Positions 1 to 12,405 of a stretch of DNA of 64,000 bases are shown in pieces. Position 1 is the stretch's first letter. Each line of letters opens with the position of its first letter. The stretch covers positions 1,178,001-1,242,000 of the forward strand of contig JABYQQ010000016.1 in the NCBI GenBank assembly GCA_022605405.1, written 5' to 3'. This DNA is from Earliella scabrosa (lineage: Eukaryota > Basidiomycota > Agaricomycetes > Polyporales > Polyporaceae). Position numbers and translations under genes: made by a program. Under the pieces are notes generated by a model. The model saw only the letters and a list, made by a program, of their open reading frames with translations, searched no databases and had not been told where the DNA came from.

Positions 1-1240
1 ACTTCTCGCGGCTCAGCAGCAAGAAGTCCCACCTCCGTCAGCGTCAGCCCACAGTGCAGCGAGCGATGTAGCAGACACTTCAGGCCCCACATTCCCCTCT
101 GACGAAAGCACGCAAGCTTTCTTTGATAGCTGGCTCGATATGCTAGCCGCTATGCCGCCTGGCGACCCGAACGAAGCAGGCGTCGGCTCATCTCAACCCG
201 GCGCCGCCACGTCAGCCGTCTCCGTCGGGGCCGACACTTCCACTTCTCCCACTATGGCGGACGTTCATCCCGCATTTGCAATCCCTGATTGCCTCATTGA
301 TCCTTCTCTCCTTGACCTATCAGTCAATAGTGGAGTGGGTGCTCACGTACCGTCGGCACCGGCATCTAACCCCGTCAATGTCTCGACGACGGTATCTGGC
401 CAGTCGTCTGCTGCTCCGTCACTCATCGACTCCCCCACTGCGACTGCGACTTCACTCCCGGATTCTACCGGCGCTGGTCCGGTGACGCCGTCCCTCGACT
501 GGATGTTACCCAATGTACCGACGACCCAGGACATGAAGTTGTTGGAGCAATGGGCAGGGATGGAAATCGATGTGGACGTCGATGCTCTTCTCGGTACGCA
601 GTCGATCCCTCCGCAATCAACAGAAGTTCCGGATGCAAGATCTGCGACGAGCACGATCACGGAGCTACCGCAAGCGGTACACGGTGTACAGAGTTCACCG
701 CAGGAACAAACACGCCGGAGTCCGGGTCTCTCCCCTCTTCCCGAGTCGACCCCGCAGCCGCAGGAGCTGGGAACGCACTCTTCGGTTGCCGCACCGCTTG
801 CAGGGCAGGGGCAAGACGGTTCTTCTGGTCCCAGTTCTGGTCCATTGTCGCAGGCGTCTGCGCCAGCTGCGTCATGCATACCAACGCCTCAGCTCCCCTC
901 GTACCCGCCCGTTCCCCCCGTTCCCCCGTCGAACCAGGCGACTGCCTCATCTGCGCCTCCGACTTCCGTTGCCGCCGGGGCGCCCGGCGCACACGCGATC
1001 GCGACGTCTGCGTGGGCCAAGGGCAAGGCGAAGGCGATTCCGGGGATGGGGAACGGCGTGGGGGCCGGGAGCGCGTCCGGGGCGGGGAAGCTGGAGAGGA
1101 AGGCGGTCGTGGAGAAGGCGAGGAAGATGCGGGCGGCGCTGGTGGCGGAGGTGGAGCGCGCGAAGGTTGCGCTGTGGGAGACGACGCTGGAGCAGGGCGT
1201 GCTGGTTGCGATGGGACGGGAGTTGGAGAAGGGCGGGTGA
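1..1240 (+). CDS. 3' part of Ser/Pro/Ala-rich protein, possible transcriptional regulator
   Basis: The reading frame is open from base 2 through the window edge and stops at 1238-1240, so the true start and any 5' domain lie outside. About 412 residues are visible. They are low complexity (Ser, Pro, Ala, Thr, Gln), with two acidic-hydrophobic patches that look like activation segments, FFDSWLDMLAAM near base 120-155 and a LEQWAGMEIDVDVDALLG stretch near 545-595. The last 55 residues are basic and helical (KLERKAVVEKARKMRAALVAEVERAK). No DNA-binding domain is visible here. The composition resembles the tail of a fungal transcription factor, but that is inference. A shadow frame on the minus strand is explained by the GC-rich codons. 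Confidence 0.7.
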   Translation, partial: LLAAQQQEVPPPSASAHSAASDVADTSGPTFPSDESTQAFFDSWLDMLAAMPPGDPNEAGVGSSQPGAATSAVSVGADTSTSPTMADVHPAFAIPDCLIDPSLLDLSVNSGVGAHVPSAPASNPVNVSTTVSGQSSAAPSLIDSPTATATSLPDSTGAGPVTPSLDWMLPNVPTTQDMKLLEQWAGMEIDVDVDALLGTQSIPPQSTEVPDARSATSTITELPQAVHGVQSSPQEQTRRSPGLSPLPESTPQPQELGTHSSVAAPLAGQGQDGSSGPSSGPLSQASAPAASCIPTPQLPSYPPVPPVPPSNQATASSAPPTSVAAGAPGAHAIATSAWAKGKAKAIPGMGNGVGAGSASGAGKLERKAVVEKARKMRAALVAEVERAKVALWETTLEQGVLVAMGRELEKGG

Positions 1241-1889
1241 AGGAAGCGTAGGAGTGGGCCTGCGGATGTGGATGAAGGGCGCTGGTCAGGGTGCGAAACG
1301 TAGTGTGGTGTGTCGTACGTCGTATGTCCTGGTCCGGCTGAAGCGTACTATAGTGGTACTTTCTGGTAGTTCACTAAACTCGTGTTTTAGTACATACTAT
1401 AATGCATCCATTCAACTTGTTCTAAGAGGCGGCGTGATGGATGCATGATGGACGGAAGAACGACGAGGCTATGTACCTCAGTTAAGCTCGGTCGTCTAAA
1501 TCCGAGCACCCCATGTGGCATGCTGACCTCCAGAAAGCTTGCTCGAGCGATCTCGCTCGGTCCCGTCCGGGTCGCTCGAGAAGAAGGCCAGCCACGACGG
1601 GCCCCGCGAAGTTGTTCTATTCGTGGCAGTTACTAGGCAATAGACGCAGAAGAATCCTGGGCATTACACTACAGCAGATAGGCGCATCGTATTCGCGCCC
1701 CTCCTTCTCCCGAGCGCGTAGACCGTACGCGGTACTACAATGTACATTATAAAAGGACTTTTCAGGACCTGCTGCCGGATACGGCGAACGAGGTGGCGTG
1801 GTCGTAGGCAGCATTGTAGGACTTGACGTAGTATGCGAGCTCGGGCATCGGTTTCTTGGACAGCTCATTCCGGCGGTTGGGGGTTGTCG
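1241..1889. other. Intergenic, no gene seen
   Basis: This is 3' flank of the Ser/Pro-rich gene and downstream flank of the decayed minus-strand gene. Only short random frames occur. A T/A-rich stretch around 1340-1440 could hold the polyadenylation region. Confidence 0.5.
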
Positions 1890-3082
1890 TCAGGACCCAG
1901 GACCGAGATCGAGGAATTGCAGATAGACCTCGGGATGCGCATCGGCCTCAGAGAAGTCGGCCGGTAGCTTCCATCGTACCGTCCTCGTCTCCGTGTGTGG
2001 CACGACGAGCACGTACTTGAGGCGCACAGGAAGACGTCGATCGCGCTGTGTTCCCGCTTTCCTCACGAGTATTTTGAGCATCTCAAGGCCGGCGCGAGCG
2101 ATGTGACTGACACGAGACTCAGAGGCGGTGATCTGGAAGGCCCACAGGACGGTCTCGTGCTTTCCGTGCTCGACCTTGACGGCGTCGAAATGCGAGTTAT
2201 CGGGCATGGGAGGAGATGTGGAAGTTGTCGAAGGTTAGATCTCCGTCTACCTCGTCTAGTCGAAGGAACGTCTTGCATTCCGAGGGTGGTCAGGGCAGCG
2301 TAGGGATGGTGGTGGTCGGACACACCGTCGATAAATCCGGCAGAAGCCCCAAGAGCTGGCCGGTCTCGTTGGCGCGCAGGGACGGGGTGTAGCAGAACGA
2401 ACACGGGGAGTCTTGACTCCCGGGCTTTTCTCATTCAGTCATGCGGACGAACGGACTCAAGACGCCGCGCACGTCGTAAGGAGGACGATCTCCGCTGAGA
2501 CAGTTGATAGCGACACTCTTGTACAGGAGCTCCGCGAAGAACGCGGCGTGAGGCCCCGCTGAGCGGCAGAACGAGAAGATTCGCCTGGCGTCGGCTATCC
2601 ACGTTGTCGGGAGTAGGGTACGGATGAGCTCGAAGGTGAACTCGGTTTTGATATGCGTCTCGTCCTGCATTGATGCGATGTCGAGAGCGCCGTATAGGGA
2701 ACCATCGGACTCCGCTAGAAGGCAGAGGAAGGAAATGATCCAACGATCGGAGGTTCTCCGAGTCCAGTGTGTTCAGACGCTCCACACCAGGCTGACCCCA
2801 CCAGGTTTTGTGGAATTCGAGCCACTCGGGCAGGTCGAGCTGTTCCCATTCCTGTTGGATGAAGTAGCCATGAAAGGAGGGGCGTGTTTAGTGCGTCTGG
2901 GTATGTTGAGGATGATCCTGATATCGAGCCTTCTGGGCTTTGTAGAAAACTTGGACGTGGTGGGTGACTCGTATCTGCGATGCTTCGAAGAGGTCATGAC
3001 AGAAGCTGGCAGGGCCGGCGTGAACCAATAGACTGGTGAAGTTGTTTCGAACGACTCGGCGCCCCTGCCCGCAAACGCTCAT
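1890..3082 (-). pseudogene. Decayed CRN/RHS-like (Crinkler-type) gene
   Basis: Homologous-looking fragments lie in order on the minus strand but in different frames. At 2670-2431 there is a segment with FTFELIRTLLPTTWIADARR and AAFFAELLYKSVAINCLS. Near 2390-2250 a segment reads RANETGQLLGLLPDLSTV and PPSECKTFLRLDEVDGDLTF after frame changes. At 2207-1890 a segment reads HFDAVKVEHGKHETVLWAFQ and then ISQ-type 'FQITASESRVSH'. This order and wording resemble fungal CRN/RHS-type proteins, which carry a C-terminal nuclease-like part. In-frame stops and at least two frame changes mean no continuous product. The N-terminal part (about 3082-2700) is hardly recognisable. I see no terminal repeats. The family call is from memory of the pattern and is moderate. 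It may instead be an intron-containing but damaged relative. Confidence 0.5.
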
Positions 3083-4085
3083 TGGCGTTGTAAGTCCACG
3101 GTGGCCACTGGCTACAACTTCGCAACTGACGCGCCGCCCTCAATGCAGTGTTTGCGGTGCGTGCAGCCTTCAAGCTGCGACATGAATATCTGTTTGACAC
3201 GCGGATGGGTCGCGGGGCGACCTGAACTCGAGCTCGGTCTGCGCCGTTGTGAGACTGCAGGAAGCAGCTCAACAGCAGACGCGGAAGAACTCGAGTGCTG
3301 ATCGCGCTGCGGGAACATGCAGGTTGCCAGGCGCCACCATTTCCCCACAATGGCTCCTCGTCTGGGACTGCAGTAGCCGTTCGTATGCGCGCAGGAGCAC
3401 GCGTGCTGTGGTTCTCTCTGCGGACTGAGCGCGCGCGGGTGGTATGGGGGGTCGTGTAGAGTTTGTTTGCTGTGGACGGAGGACAGGAAGGACGAGCCGG
3501 GAGAGATGCGAGCCATTCAGAGAAGAGGCAAAGTCTGGAATGGCAACACGCGCTGGCAGGACCCCGGAAGTCGCCGCCGTTATGAGATGGCATTGGCAGC
3601 GGGGCACGGACCACCCTGCGCCAACGCCGAGCTGAGCAGCGGCCTCGGACAGCGGGCGGCCTGACGGGGCCTGTCTGCGTCGGCGGTGTGCAGCTGCGAG
3701 AGAGCCGGGAAGAAAGCGGGGGAGGAAGAGGGCGCGGGACGGGAGACGGCGGTCGGGGTTCCGGGGTCCTGAGCGAGGAGAGTGTTAGAATTGTGGACGG
3801 AGGGACGAGCGTCGACTCTTGCCTGTGCTCTCGTCTCTCTCTCCCCGCCCACGCTCTCCCCCGCCCCGTCGCCCCGTCGCCCCTCGAGGCCCCCGCGCCG
3901 CTGAGCACGCCGTCGAGCACGTCGTCTGCACCTTTCGCAGCCCGTCTCTCTTGTCTCGCTTCATCCCGAGCCTCCGCTGCCACTGTTATCGCCCAGCACT
4001 CTCCCTGTTTCTCTCTCCGCACCTTTCTGCTCCTCTGCTTTCTCCTTCTTTCTTTCAATCATACTTTTTGACCCTTGTCTTGCTC
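3083..4085. promoter_or_regulatory. Upstream region of the ataxin-2 homolog with pyrimidine-rich leader
   Basis: About 1 kb without a supported gene. From roughly 3835 to 4080 the plus strand becomes strongly C/T-rich (runs such as CTCTCTCTCCCC), typical of a fungal core promoter or 5' leader directly before the ATG at 4086. Long Arg-rich frames on the opposite strand are a by-product of this composition. Confidence 0.5.
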
Positions 4086-7000
4086 ATGGCTACTACTGCG
4101 AGACAGTCCAAGCCGCCCAGGAAGGGCCCCGACGCTCCTCGGTACGATCCTCCTTCCTCTCCCCCGCTGGACACCTCCGCGGTCATTGTCTGACCCGCGT
4201 TGCATCTCTCATTTCCAGCCGTCCTGCATGGACGGGCCCGCGCGCGTCCCCCACTTTCTCTCCTGGCCCGGCCAACGCACGCCTTCCCAACGGCAACCAG
4301 CAAGGCGCCTTCCCCCCTCCCGCAAACGGCGTTCGTTCCAACACTTCGTCCGACCCCAGTCATGCTCGTATTCTGTCGCAGATTTCTGGCCTCACAGTGC
4401 GTATATCATCCCTGAGCCTCTCCCGTCCGCCTGTAGGCCGTAGTTATGACGCAACGGACGCGGGCGGGCGACTAACTGATTCACGGACCCTCTGACCTGA
4501 CTCCGTGACTGCGTCTGCGTGCAGGGGACGACGGTCACGATCTCCACGAAGAACAATATGCGCCTTGAAGGCGTCGTCCTTTCGACCAATGCAGAGGGCG
4601 ACACCACCGGCGTCACTCTCAAGGATGTCAAGGATGTCGCCAACCCTGGTGCGGCTCTGCGCGACATATTCTTCATCGCAGCAACCAACATCCAGGAGTG
4701 GTCGTCTGGCCCTGCCGACGCGAAGATTCCTAATGGTGCTGACTGTACGTATCCTCGTCCTCTGTTGCTCCTTCTCACACGTTTTTTACCCGGACGCTGA
4801 CGGCTGTGCTATTGTGCTTCTTGATTATGCATGGCTCGGTTACGATCTCCCTTTGGCGATGATCTCCACTGTCTGCATACACCGCTACAGCTTTCAAGAC
4901 AGACACCGATATTTCCAAGACTGGACCCCGTCGCGAACGAGAGCTGCAGGCCTGGCAGCCAGATGGCCTGGATTCGGGTGCGCCAGCTACAACTCAAGGT
5001 GCGACTAACGCCCGAAACGTCGATGAGGTAACTTTCGGTGCTGGGGCGTCCGGCGGTTCGTGGGATCAGTTTGCGGTGAACGAGCAGTTGTTCGGTGTCA
5101 AGGCTGGCTTCGACGAAGATCTCTACACCACGAAGTTGGATAGGAGTGCTCCCGACTTCAAGGAGAAGGAGCGGAAGGCGGTGCAGATCGCGAACGAGAT
5201 CATGAGTGTGAGTAGTTTTCAGCTACGACCCGACTTCGCCTCCTGACAGTGTGATGCTCCCATTGCATCTCTGGTGCTTCAGTCTACAACGAGCAACGTA
5301 CACGTTGCAGAGGAACGTGTCATGAACTTGGCTAACGATGGATCGACCACGAACGAGGAGGACAAGTGCGTCACGAAGACTCCTGTCGAGCGTGGCGGTG
5401 CTGATGATGGTATAGGTACGGCGCCGTTGTTCGTGGTGCGAACGCCTACATTCCTCCCGGCGCGCGCAAGCAAGGCGCCCCTGCTGTGACTACCCCTCCC
5501 GCGAAATCAGAGGTACCGAAGGTCGCTGTCAATGCACCAGATGGTACTTCCGTCGCCGGTGGAACAACTGCGTCAACCCCGTCGGCAAGCAAGGTTCCTT
5601 CGCCTGCTCCTAGCGCTGCCGGCGCTGCTAAGCCTGCGGATGCCGTGCCGGCATTCAGGAACTTCGTCTCAACCGAGAAGGATCGGCTCATGAAGAAGAA
5701 GCAGGCATTGATGAAGAGCGAGATGGACAAGCGGCTCTCAGATCTCGTCAACTTCTCCAAGTCGTTCAAGCTCAACAAGCCTATTCCGGAGGACCTCGTC
5801 CCTATCCTGGCCAAGGATGAGGACAAGCAGCGCGCCATCAAGGAGAAGTCGACGCGTGATGCGGAGGATGCGCGTGCGCGTGCGATCGGTGTTTCCAGCG
5901 TGCTCACTGCGGCCCCCGGCGCGCGCCCTGTGCCCACGGCGGCGAAGGCTGGTGCGGAGACCACTCGTGCTGCTGTCGCGAAGCCCTCTGCTACGGGCAA
6001 CGCGATGCAGAAGACTACGACCGCCCCGAGTAAGCCTGGAGAGACTGGGAAGAAGATCGCCATGTACATCCAGCCTATCCCGCCATTCAAGGGTAAACGG
6101 TCGACAACGGTGGCAGCTCCTGCCCCCACTCAGGCCTCAGCGCCTGCTGCTACTGCTACTGCGAATGGCGCCCCCAAGCCTGCTGCCAGCCCATTGTCTC
6201 CTACTGCTCAGAACCGTCTGAACGTGAATGCGTCGTCGTTCAGGCCGAACGTCAAGGCGTCTGCTTTCTCTCCTGTAAGCCCCTCATACTGTATGCTTTT
6301 GAGGTTATGGCTGATGCCTCGCAGGGTGCTTCGCCCAACCCGAACAGTGCCGCGTCATCAACCGGGAAGCAGTCGGAGAACGCCTCGCCACAAGGCCCTC
6401 CTAACCCCTTCTTCGGCACGCGGGTCATCAAGAAGTCGCCCCCAGTGCACGTCAAAGACGATTTCAACCCGTTCAAGCATCACAAGGTCATCGAGGCTGC
6501 CCAAGTTGGTGCGTGTGCCGCAGTCACGACTACCGCAGCCAAAGTTCGTCGAGTGCTGACAGGGATATATGCGCTTATATAGCACCCACATGGCCGTACA
6601 ACGGCAAGCGGTACATGCAGATGTTCCCTCCCATCCCGGCTCCCCCTCAGCAGCAGTCGCCACCCATGGCGCCGCCTGGACCGCCGCCCCCGATGCCCCC
6701 GACGACGTACGAGGAGGACCCCGCTGCACAAGCGGCTCGTGGTTATGTCTATGCGTACCCCCCATACGGGTACCCTGGTCAGGTGTGTTGGCGGTGGTTC
6801 TGCAGCTTTGATGATAGGGCTTGTGTGTTGAGCGTGGTGTGTGTTGCAGATGGTACAGCCGATGATGCCTGGAATGGCGCCCCCACCCCCTGGGGCGTAC
6901 ATGCCCGGTCCGTACATGCAACCTATGCCTTACCCTATGCCTCCTCCAAACGGTGCGTCGTTTGTTCGAAACATGACGGGTATTCCTGGCTCATCCTCGA

Positions 7001-7428
7001 TCGTTTCTAGCTATGTACCCGTCGACGCCCATGGGACAGATGCCTCGTATGTCACTCTGTCCGATCTTACATTCGAGCCGCAAGACTGACATACCCTGAC
7101 AGCTCCCCAATACATGCCCCCTCCTCCCCCTCCTGGCACCTACCCTCCCCCACCAAACGGTGCCGGTCCTCGTCCATCAATGCCGCCGACTCCCATCCCG
7201 TCCCACGCCCACCCCTACTACCACCACCAAAGCCCTCAACGTACGCCCGTCTCCTATCACTCGGTGCCCGCAGGACAGCCCGTGATGACTGACGGTTATT
7301 TTGCTGCAGTGCAACACGCGGTACCGTATCCGATGATGATGCCGCCCCCTGGCCCCGTCCCTCATCCTTACGACCCCAACGCGCAGCCGCCCCCGCCCGT
7401 CCCCATGGGCGGCGTGAGCCACGCGTAG
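4086..7428 (+). CDS. PBP1: Ataxin-2 / Pab1-binding protein homolog (LsmAD protein)
   Basis: Exons 4086-4141, 4219-4396, 4525-4744, 4891-5207, 5283-5365, 5416-6274, 6325-6508, 6583-6782, 6850-6952, 7011-7046 and 7103-7428 give 853 residues. An Lsm-like fold begins about residue 79 (GTTVTISTKNNMRLEGVV). It is followed by the LsmAD region, with FAVNEQLFGVKAGFDEDLYT and the family signature EEDKYGAVVRGANAY-PPGAR. A PAM2-like site (LNVNASSFRP), the expected contact for the poly(A)-binding protein MLLE domain, lies near residue 555. The C-terminus is rich in Pro, Met, Tyr and Gln. Members bind poly(A)-binding protein, act in mRNA stability and translation, and enter stress granules in the cytoplasm. 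The start was chosen at the ATG after the pyrimidine-rich leader. The first exons are supported by phase only. Confidence 0.88.
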
Positions 7429-8223
7429 GGGGGCGCAGATGGCGTGAGCGACTTGCACGTCGTCGTGCGTCGCCGCCCTTCCTGCGTCGTTTCGTGTTGT
7501 ATCGCTGCATCTCGACGTCTGCTTCTGACTCACTCCCTCATCTCATCGCACGCATTCCACACCTCACCTCGCCTCATCACCCCCCCTCCCTCCCTCTCTC
7601 ATACGTACTCTGTCCCTGCCCCGCATGCTGCGACGCGTGCGGCCGCGGCTCACGCGACCTGCTCTGCGCTCTGGAGTCGAGGATGTGCGCGCCGCCGCGT
7701 TGCGCGCGTGCTCCTCGGTGTGAGCGGGGCTCGCCCCGCGTGTTGCCGTTGTCTGTTCGCTGTTGCTTGACCACCACCCGCCGTCCGTCCGTCCTGACCG
7801 TCGCCGCCGCCCCCCGCGCCCCGTGTTGTTTTGGTTTGTCACATGTGTTGTCAGTTGCAATTTGTTGTGATGCATTGTTTCGCAAAATCATGGCGCTCTC
7901 CACGCGCGGGTGGACAACAGAGGTGGTCGGTTGTCGGAGCTTTGTGTGGGTACACACGCGGAATTCGAAGGAGAGATGCGTTTGAAGTGTGAACAGAGGC
8001 AGAAGCGGAAGGTACGGAGATACAGAAGCGTGCTGTGCAACTATCGAGACAGTGGGATGGGGAGAGTCGTGGTAAGTATCGTTACGGTCGTACGGTCATT
8101 ATCGTCCTTGGTTCGCCCGCGAATCAAACATGCATATCGTACTGCTCGTGAAACCGTTCAAGAGGGAGCAATCTAACCTATAGCGCTATACGAGAAATGG
8201 GAAGGGAGGGTCCGCGAACCCGG
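7429..8223. other. Convergent intergenic region
   Basis: 3' flanks of the ataxin-2 homolog (+) and BUB1 (-). There is a pyrimidine-rich run near 7550-7620 and T-rich sequence near 7820-7870. No coding signal seen. Confidence 0.5.
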
Positions 8224-11200
8224 TCAGCCTTTACCCCCGAGAAGTGCGAGACCGATCTTCTTCAGGAGGCCCTTAAGGCTGTTGCTCGCCCGGTTGCAGT
8301 TGGCCTGCAACCAAGTCTCCATCTCCTCGCGCAAGTCAGCGAGCTCATCGGTGACGGGGAGCTTGCCATCCGCACGGACCAGCGTCGGGTTCAGCAGTAC
8401 GTCGAACAGACGCGTCCACAGCTCTCCCTGCCAGTACCGCTTGAACGGAGTGGAGAGCTTGTAGTGCACCTTGCCATCGGGGGCCGGCGCGGGCGCGGGG
8501 ACGACGGACGCCGCCTCGATGTACTTGCCGTAGAGCATGCAGTAGATGATGCCCGCGAGGCCAAAGTAGTCCGTCTGGAACGTCCACGGCCGGCCCTCGC
8601 GCATCTCGAGGCAGTCGCGCGCGTCGGTCGGCCACTCGGCGACGTACCGCTGCCCGGCGGGGAAGAGGCGGGTGTCGATCGTGCGCCCAAAGTCGATGAG
8701 CTTGATGCCCTTGTACGACCACCCGCCCTCGCCGCCAGGGCGGTAGACGCTGTCCCAGGCGGACGCGGGGCCGGGGACGTCTTCGATGCGGAGGAGGCAG
8801 TTGTCGATCTTCATGTCGCCGTGGATGAAGCCGGCGCGGTGCATGCCCTCAAGGAGGCGCATGAGCTCGATGGCGAAGAACATGACGAGGAGCTCGTCCA
8901 GACATGCACCCTGCTGCGTGATGCCGGCGGAGGCCGCGCGGTTGACGATGTCGAGGAGGGTGCCTTGTTTGCGGAGCTCGAGGACGAGGAAGCTCTCGTC
9001 CCGGAACGCATACAGCGCTTGAGGGGTGATGAGAGATCGACGGAGGTTGGCAGGGAGGGTTGAGTGTAGTCGGCGCAGGACGTGGAACTCCCATAGGTTC
9101 CGAGGCTTGACGACCTTCAACGCGAACTTGTTGACGTTCTCGAGCTCCTCATCGACCTCGTCATCATCGTCCTCGTCTTCATCGTCATCACCACGCTTGC
9201 GCTTCATATCCAGGTCGATGGCTTCGAAGACGGCACCGAACCCTCCTTCACCGAGCTTGTCCACTACGGCGAAGTGACGGTCGTGTATCTGGATTTCCAT
9301 CGTCTCCGAGTCCTGCATGGACCTACTTGAGGTCGAGTTGCCACTCGCGCGTCGACTCTTCTTCTTCGCGAACTTCTGCAACGCGTCCAGTTGTCCTGAT
9401 TCGTCACCTCGGAGGTCGTGGAACGCAGGGTCAGAAGGAATCAGCCTGAGAAGAGTCGCGACTATCGGTGGATCAAATGGGTTGCATGGGTTCGCAGGCT
9501 TGAATGAGGACGCGACGTCCAGCGCGTCTGCCAGACTCAGCGTCCCTGTCCGCTCCTCGATGTTGACCACATCCTCTTCCTCGCGATCCGCCTCTTCCTG
9601 GAGCTCTGCAGCCAACTGCTCGGCCGCCTCGACTGCGTCCTGATGAACCGTGAAACCGGGAGTGCCGGAGCCTCGGGTACTCATCGTGAACTCGTAGGTG
9701 CGCTCCGTGATCGGGGTCATCACGTCGAACTGCCCAAACCGCCCGCCGAGCGGGACGCGGTATCCATCCGTAGGCTCGCCTTCTTCGTCGTCATCGAACG
9801 AGTGATCTGCCGGTCCTTCACCCGCAAGGTGCTCGTCTGCAGGCTGCTCGTAATCAACGTAGCCTTCGGGCTCGTAGTCGTCCACGTCTTCAGAGCTCTC
9901 GCTCGTGAATGCATCTCGCGAGTTTGCGCGCTCCAATTCGTATTGCGAGCCGGCATCTGCGTCCGACTCCGTCGTCGTTGTCGGGGTCTCAGGCTCTGGG
10001 TCCTGTTCGGCTTCGTCCTCCGGCTCGAACTCAGGCTCCGGATCGGGGTCCTCCTGCGCTGGCTCCGTTTGCGGCGGAGCGAACACGGGGCGCAACGGGG
10101 TACGCTCACCGAGGACAGGACGACCGGATGTGGATGACCCGAGAGGCTGCTTCGTAGCGGTAGCCTTGTCGGCGAACGGCGTGAATGCCGGAGCAGGCGC
10201 ATTCTCGTTCTTTGGAGCGGGTCGGCTAAACACTTTGGGTGCATTCTCGTCCGAGAAGGGCACGAACTTGGTCGCGCCCGCTGAAGTCGGGCGGAAGATA
10301 CTCTCTCCTGAACTCTTGGTGTCTTCGAAAAGTCGGTCACGGAACGTCGCTGATGCCGGCGTAAGGCTGAAGACCGGAGGCGGTTTAGGTCCATCAGCAT
10401 CGATGTGCACTGCGAGCTTCTTCTTCAGTGCATTGGCATTCTCATCTGACTTGAACACAGGCGCTGAGGGATCCTTGAGAGATAGTGCCGGACGGTTAGG
10501 GTTGGGAGTGACGGCAGGCTTGTCTACAGGTTCTGGATCGACGAAGGGCGTGATCTGTGTGGGTTTGTGGGTGTCAATGACGATTCGTGTTGTGCATGCA
10601 TATACCCATGCCTTGGGAGGTCCAGCGGCTGGCGTTTTGTTTTCTCTTTGCGCATCTTCGTCTACGAATGGCCGGAAAGCTGGCACCACGTCAGTGCCAG
10701 CCTGCAGGAGCCCACAACTAGCCACTCACTTGGTGTCTTTGAAGAATCCGCGTTCTCATTGCTCATGGAACGCAGAAGCGGCGCCATAGGTACAGGCGTG
10801 ACAGGGTCAATCCGTTTCACAGGAGCATGTTTACTACCTGTCAATGACCCATAGCGCGTGGACTTCTCCGGCGAGTTGTACATGCCGAATACGTCCGCCA
10901 ATGCCTCTTTAGTCGCCAGCGTGACGGTGGGTTCAGCACCGGCGATGAATTTCCGCGTCCCCGTCTTCGTCAACTTGCTTGCGTCGCTACTACCGAAAGT
11001 GACGCGACGATCGCGTTCAGGTGCAGGAGGCGGACCCCACTTCTTACCGAGCAAGCCCATCGAACGTGCACGAGCCTCTTGCATACTATACTCGACGCCA
11101 TCCTCGGTGAAAAGCAGCGAGAGATTGAAGCGAAGCTTCTCTTTGCGCCTCCCGGGTACAGGAGGCGCGAGCATGTGAGCATATGGATGCCAGCCGGGCT

Positions 11201-12107
11201 CGGCATGAGGGGCCTGTTGTGAGCCAGTAGAGGATGCCTGAGGAACAGGAGGAGGGGGTGCGGAGGTGCGGCTAGAGGTAGTTGTGCGACTTGATGATGT
11301 CCGCGTTGCTTTGGAAGCAGAAGAGCGACTCGATGGCGGGCGCATCTCCTTGGAACCAGCCGACATGGACGCATGATTCTTCAATGGCGCACGTCGTAGA
11401 GCCCGGGTCTCTGGTGGTGCGTCTTGCCAGGCTGTAGAATCGAAGGTAGAAAGCTTGGGGGGCGGAGGAGCCGTCCGCAACTTGAACTCTTCATATCGAC
11501 GTTTGAGGGGTTCTACCGGCCTCGCACGACGCGAGATGCCTAACTGGTAGACCTCATCCGCCTTTGTCCGCCTGTGTATTCATCTCTCAGCAAGACGTCC
11601 CATATCATCGGGGTTGTAAAAGGAAATATTGAAGGTCGAGTACAGGCATACACCACCCGCCGACATACGGAGACAAGAAGAGTGGCTCGGTTGAGAAGAT
11701 GGCCAGATTTGGACAATGGATGGTAGGTGAAGCACTCACTTTCCACGCCTCTCAAGAGCATCCGCATAGTCCTGATACACCTGCGCATAGATCTTGCCGA
11801 TATTCTTCGTGAGAATGAACGAGTAGATCACGGAGGGGTCCTCGACATAGCTCGCATACATCAGCCATAGCTTGAGATACCGCAAGTCGCTCTTGTACGA
11901 CTCGTCGTCCACAAAGTGTCGCGTCGCCTCCTCTAGCAGCTCGATCAGGCCGGAGTGTGCAAGGTGGGACCCGTAGCTATCCGCAGTCCATTTCACGAAC
12001 AGATCGTACGCCGCCAGGGGGTCGGCATCTTCTGTGAGTGCGGCGGCGAGTTCCTTCCTGTACTGTTCTCTTTCTACGGCGAGCTTGCTTGCTTGGGCGG
12101 GATCCAT
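8224..12107 (-). CDS. BUB1: Spindle checkpoint kinase BUB1
   Basis: Exons, read on the minus strand, are 12107-11740, 11571-10730 and 10679-8224, giving about 1221 residues. The N-terminal 150 residues form the Mad3/BUB1 TPR-like region (DPLAAYDLFVKWTADSYG, YLKLWLMYASYVEDPSVIY, then DEVYQLGISRRARPVEPLK across the first intron). The middle is disordered, with a conserved-looking block EALADVFGMYNSPEKS near residue 355. The C-terminal kinase starts about residue 890: ATP-binding Lys in FALKVV (about 922), catalytic HGDMKIDN (about 1024), and LIDFGRTID (about 1063). The protein works at kinetochores, where it phosphorylates H2A and recruits checkpoint and shugoshin proteins. A 51-nt stretch (10605-10555) has GT and AG ends and no stop, so it may be an in-frame intron, giving 1204 residues if removed. 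Confidence 0.92.
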
Positions 12108-12405
12108 GAGCGGGCGGGGGTTGAGATGAGATCGTCGTGGGCACCAAAGTCGCGCGTAGATGAACCGCGGTGCGTGGCTGTCGCGCGGAACGCGTCGGTC
12201 ACGTGACTGCGATTCGGTGGGCAATCTGAATGTCACTCCCAAACGTCTTTCCTGCCCCTCGAAGCTTGAAGGTATACCTCGATTGCGGATCGCCAAGAGA
12301 TCGGCAGACTGTGCAACGCTCGTACGAGGTAACTAAACACATATACATACGGTACCGACCCAAACCCTGTAGAGTACTTACTCGTGACAGACCTGGACAT
12401 GATCA

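Noticed and set aside
2994..4058. Long Arg/Pro-rich minus-strand frame before the ataxin-2 gene
   Set aside because: It is the complement of a C/T-rich promoter and leader, has no domain, and its composition is explained by base bias.
8197..9063. 288-codon plus-strand frame
   Set aside because: It is antisense to the well-supported BUB1 kinase domain.
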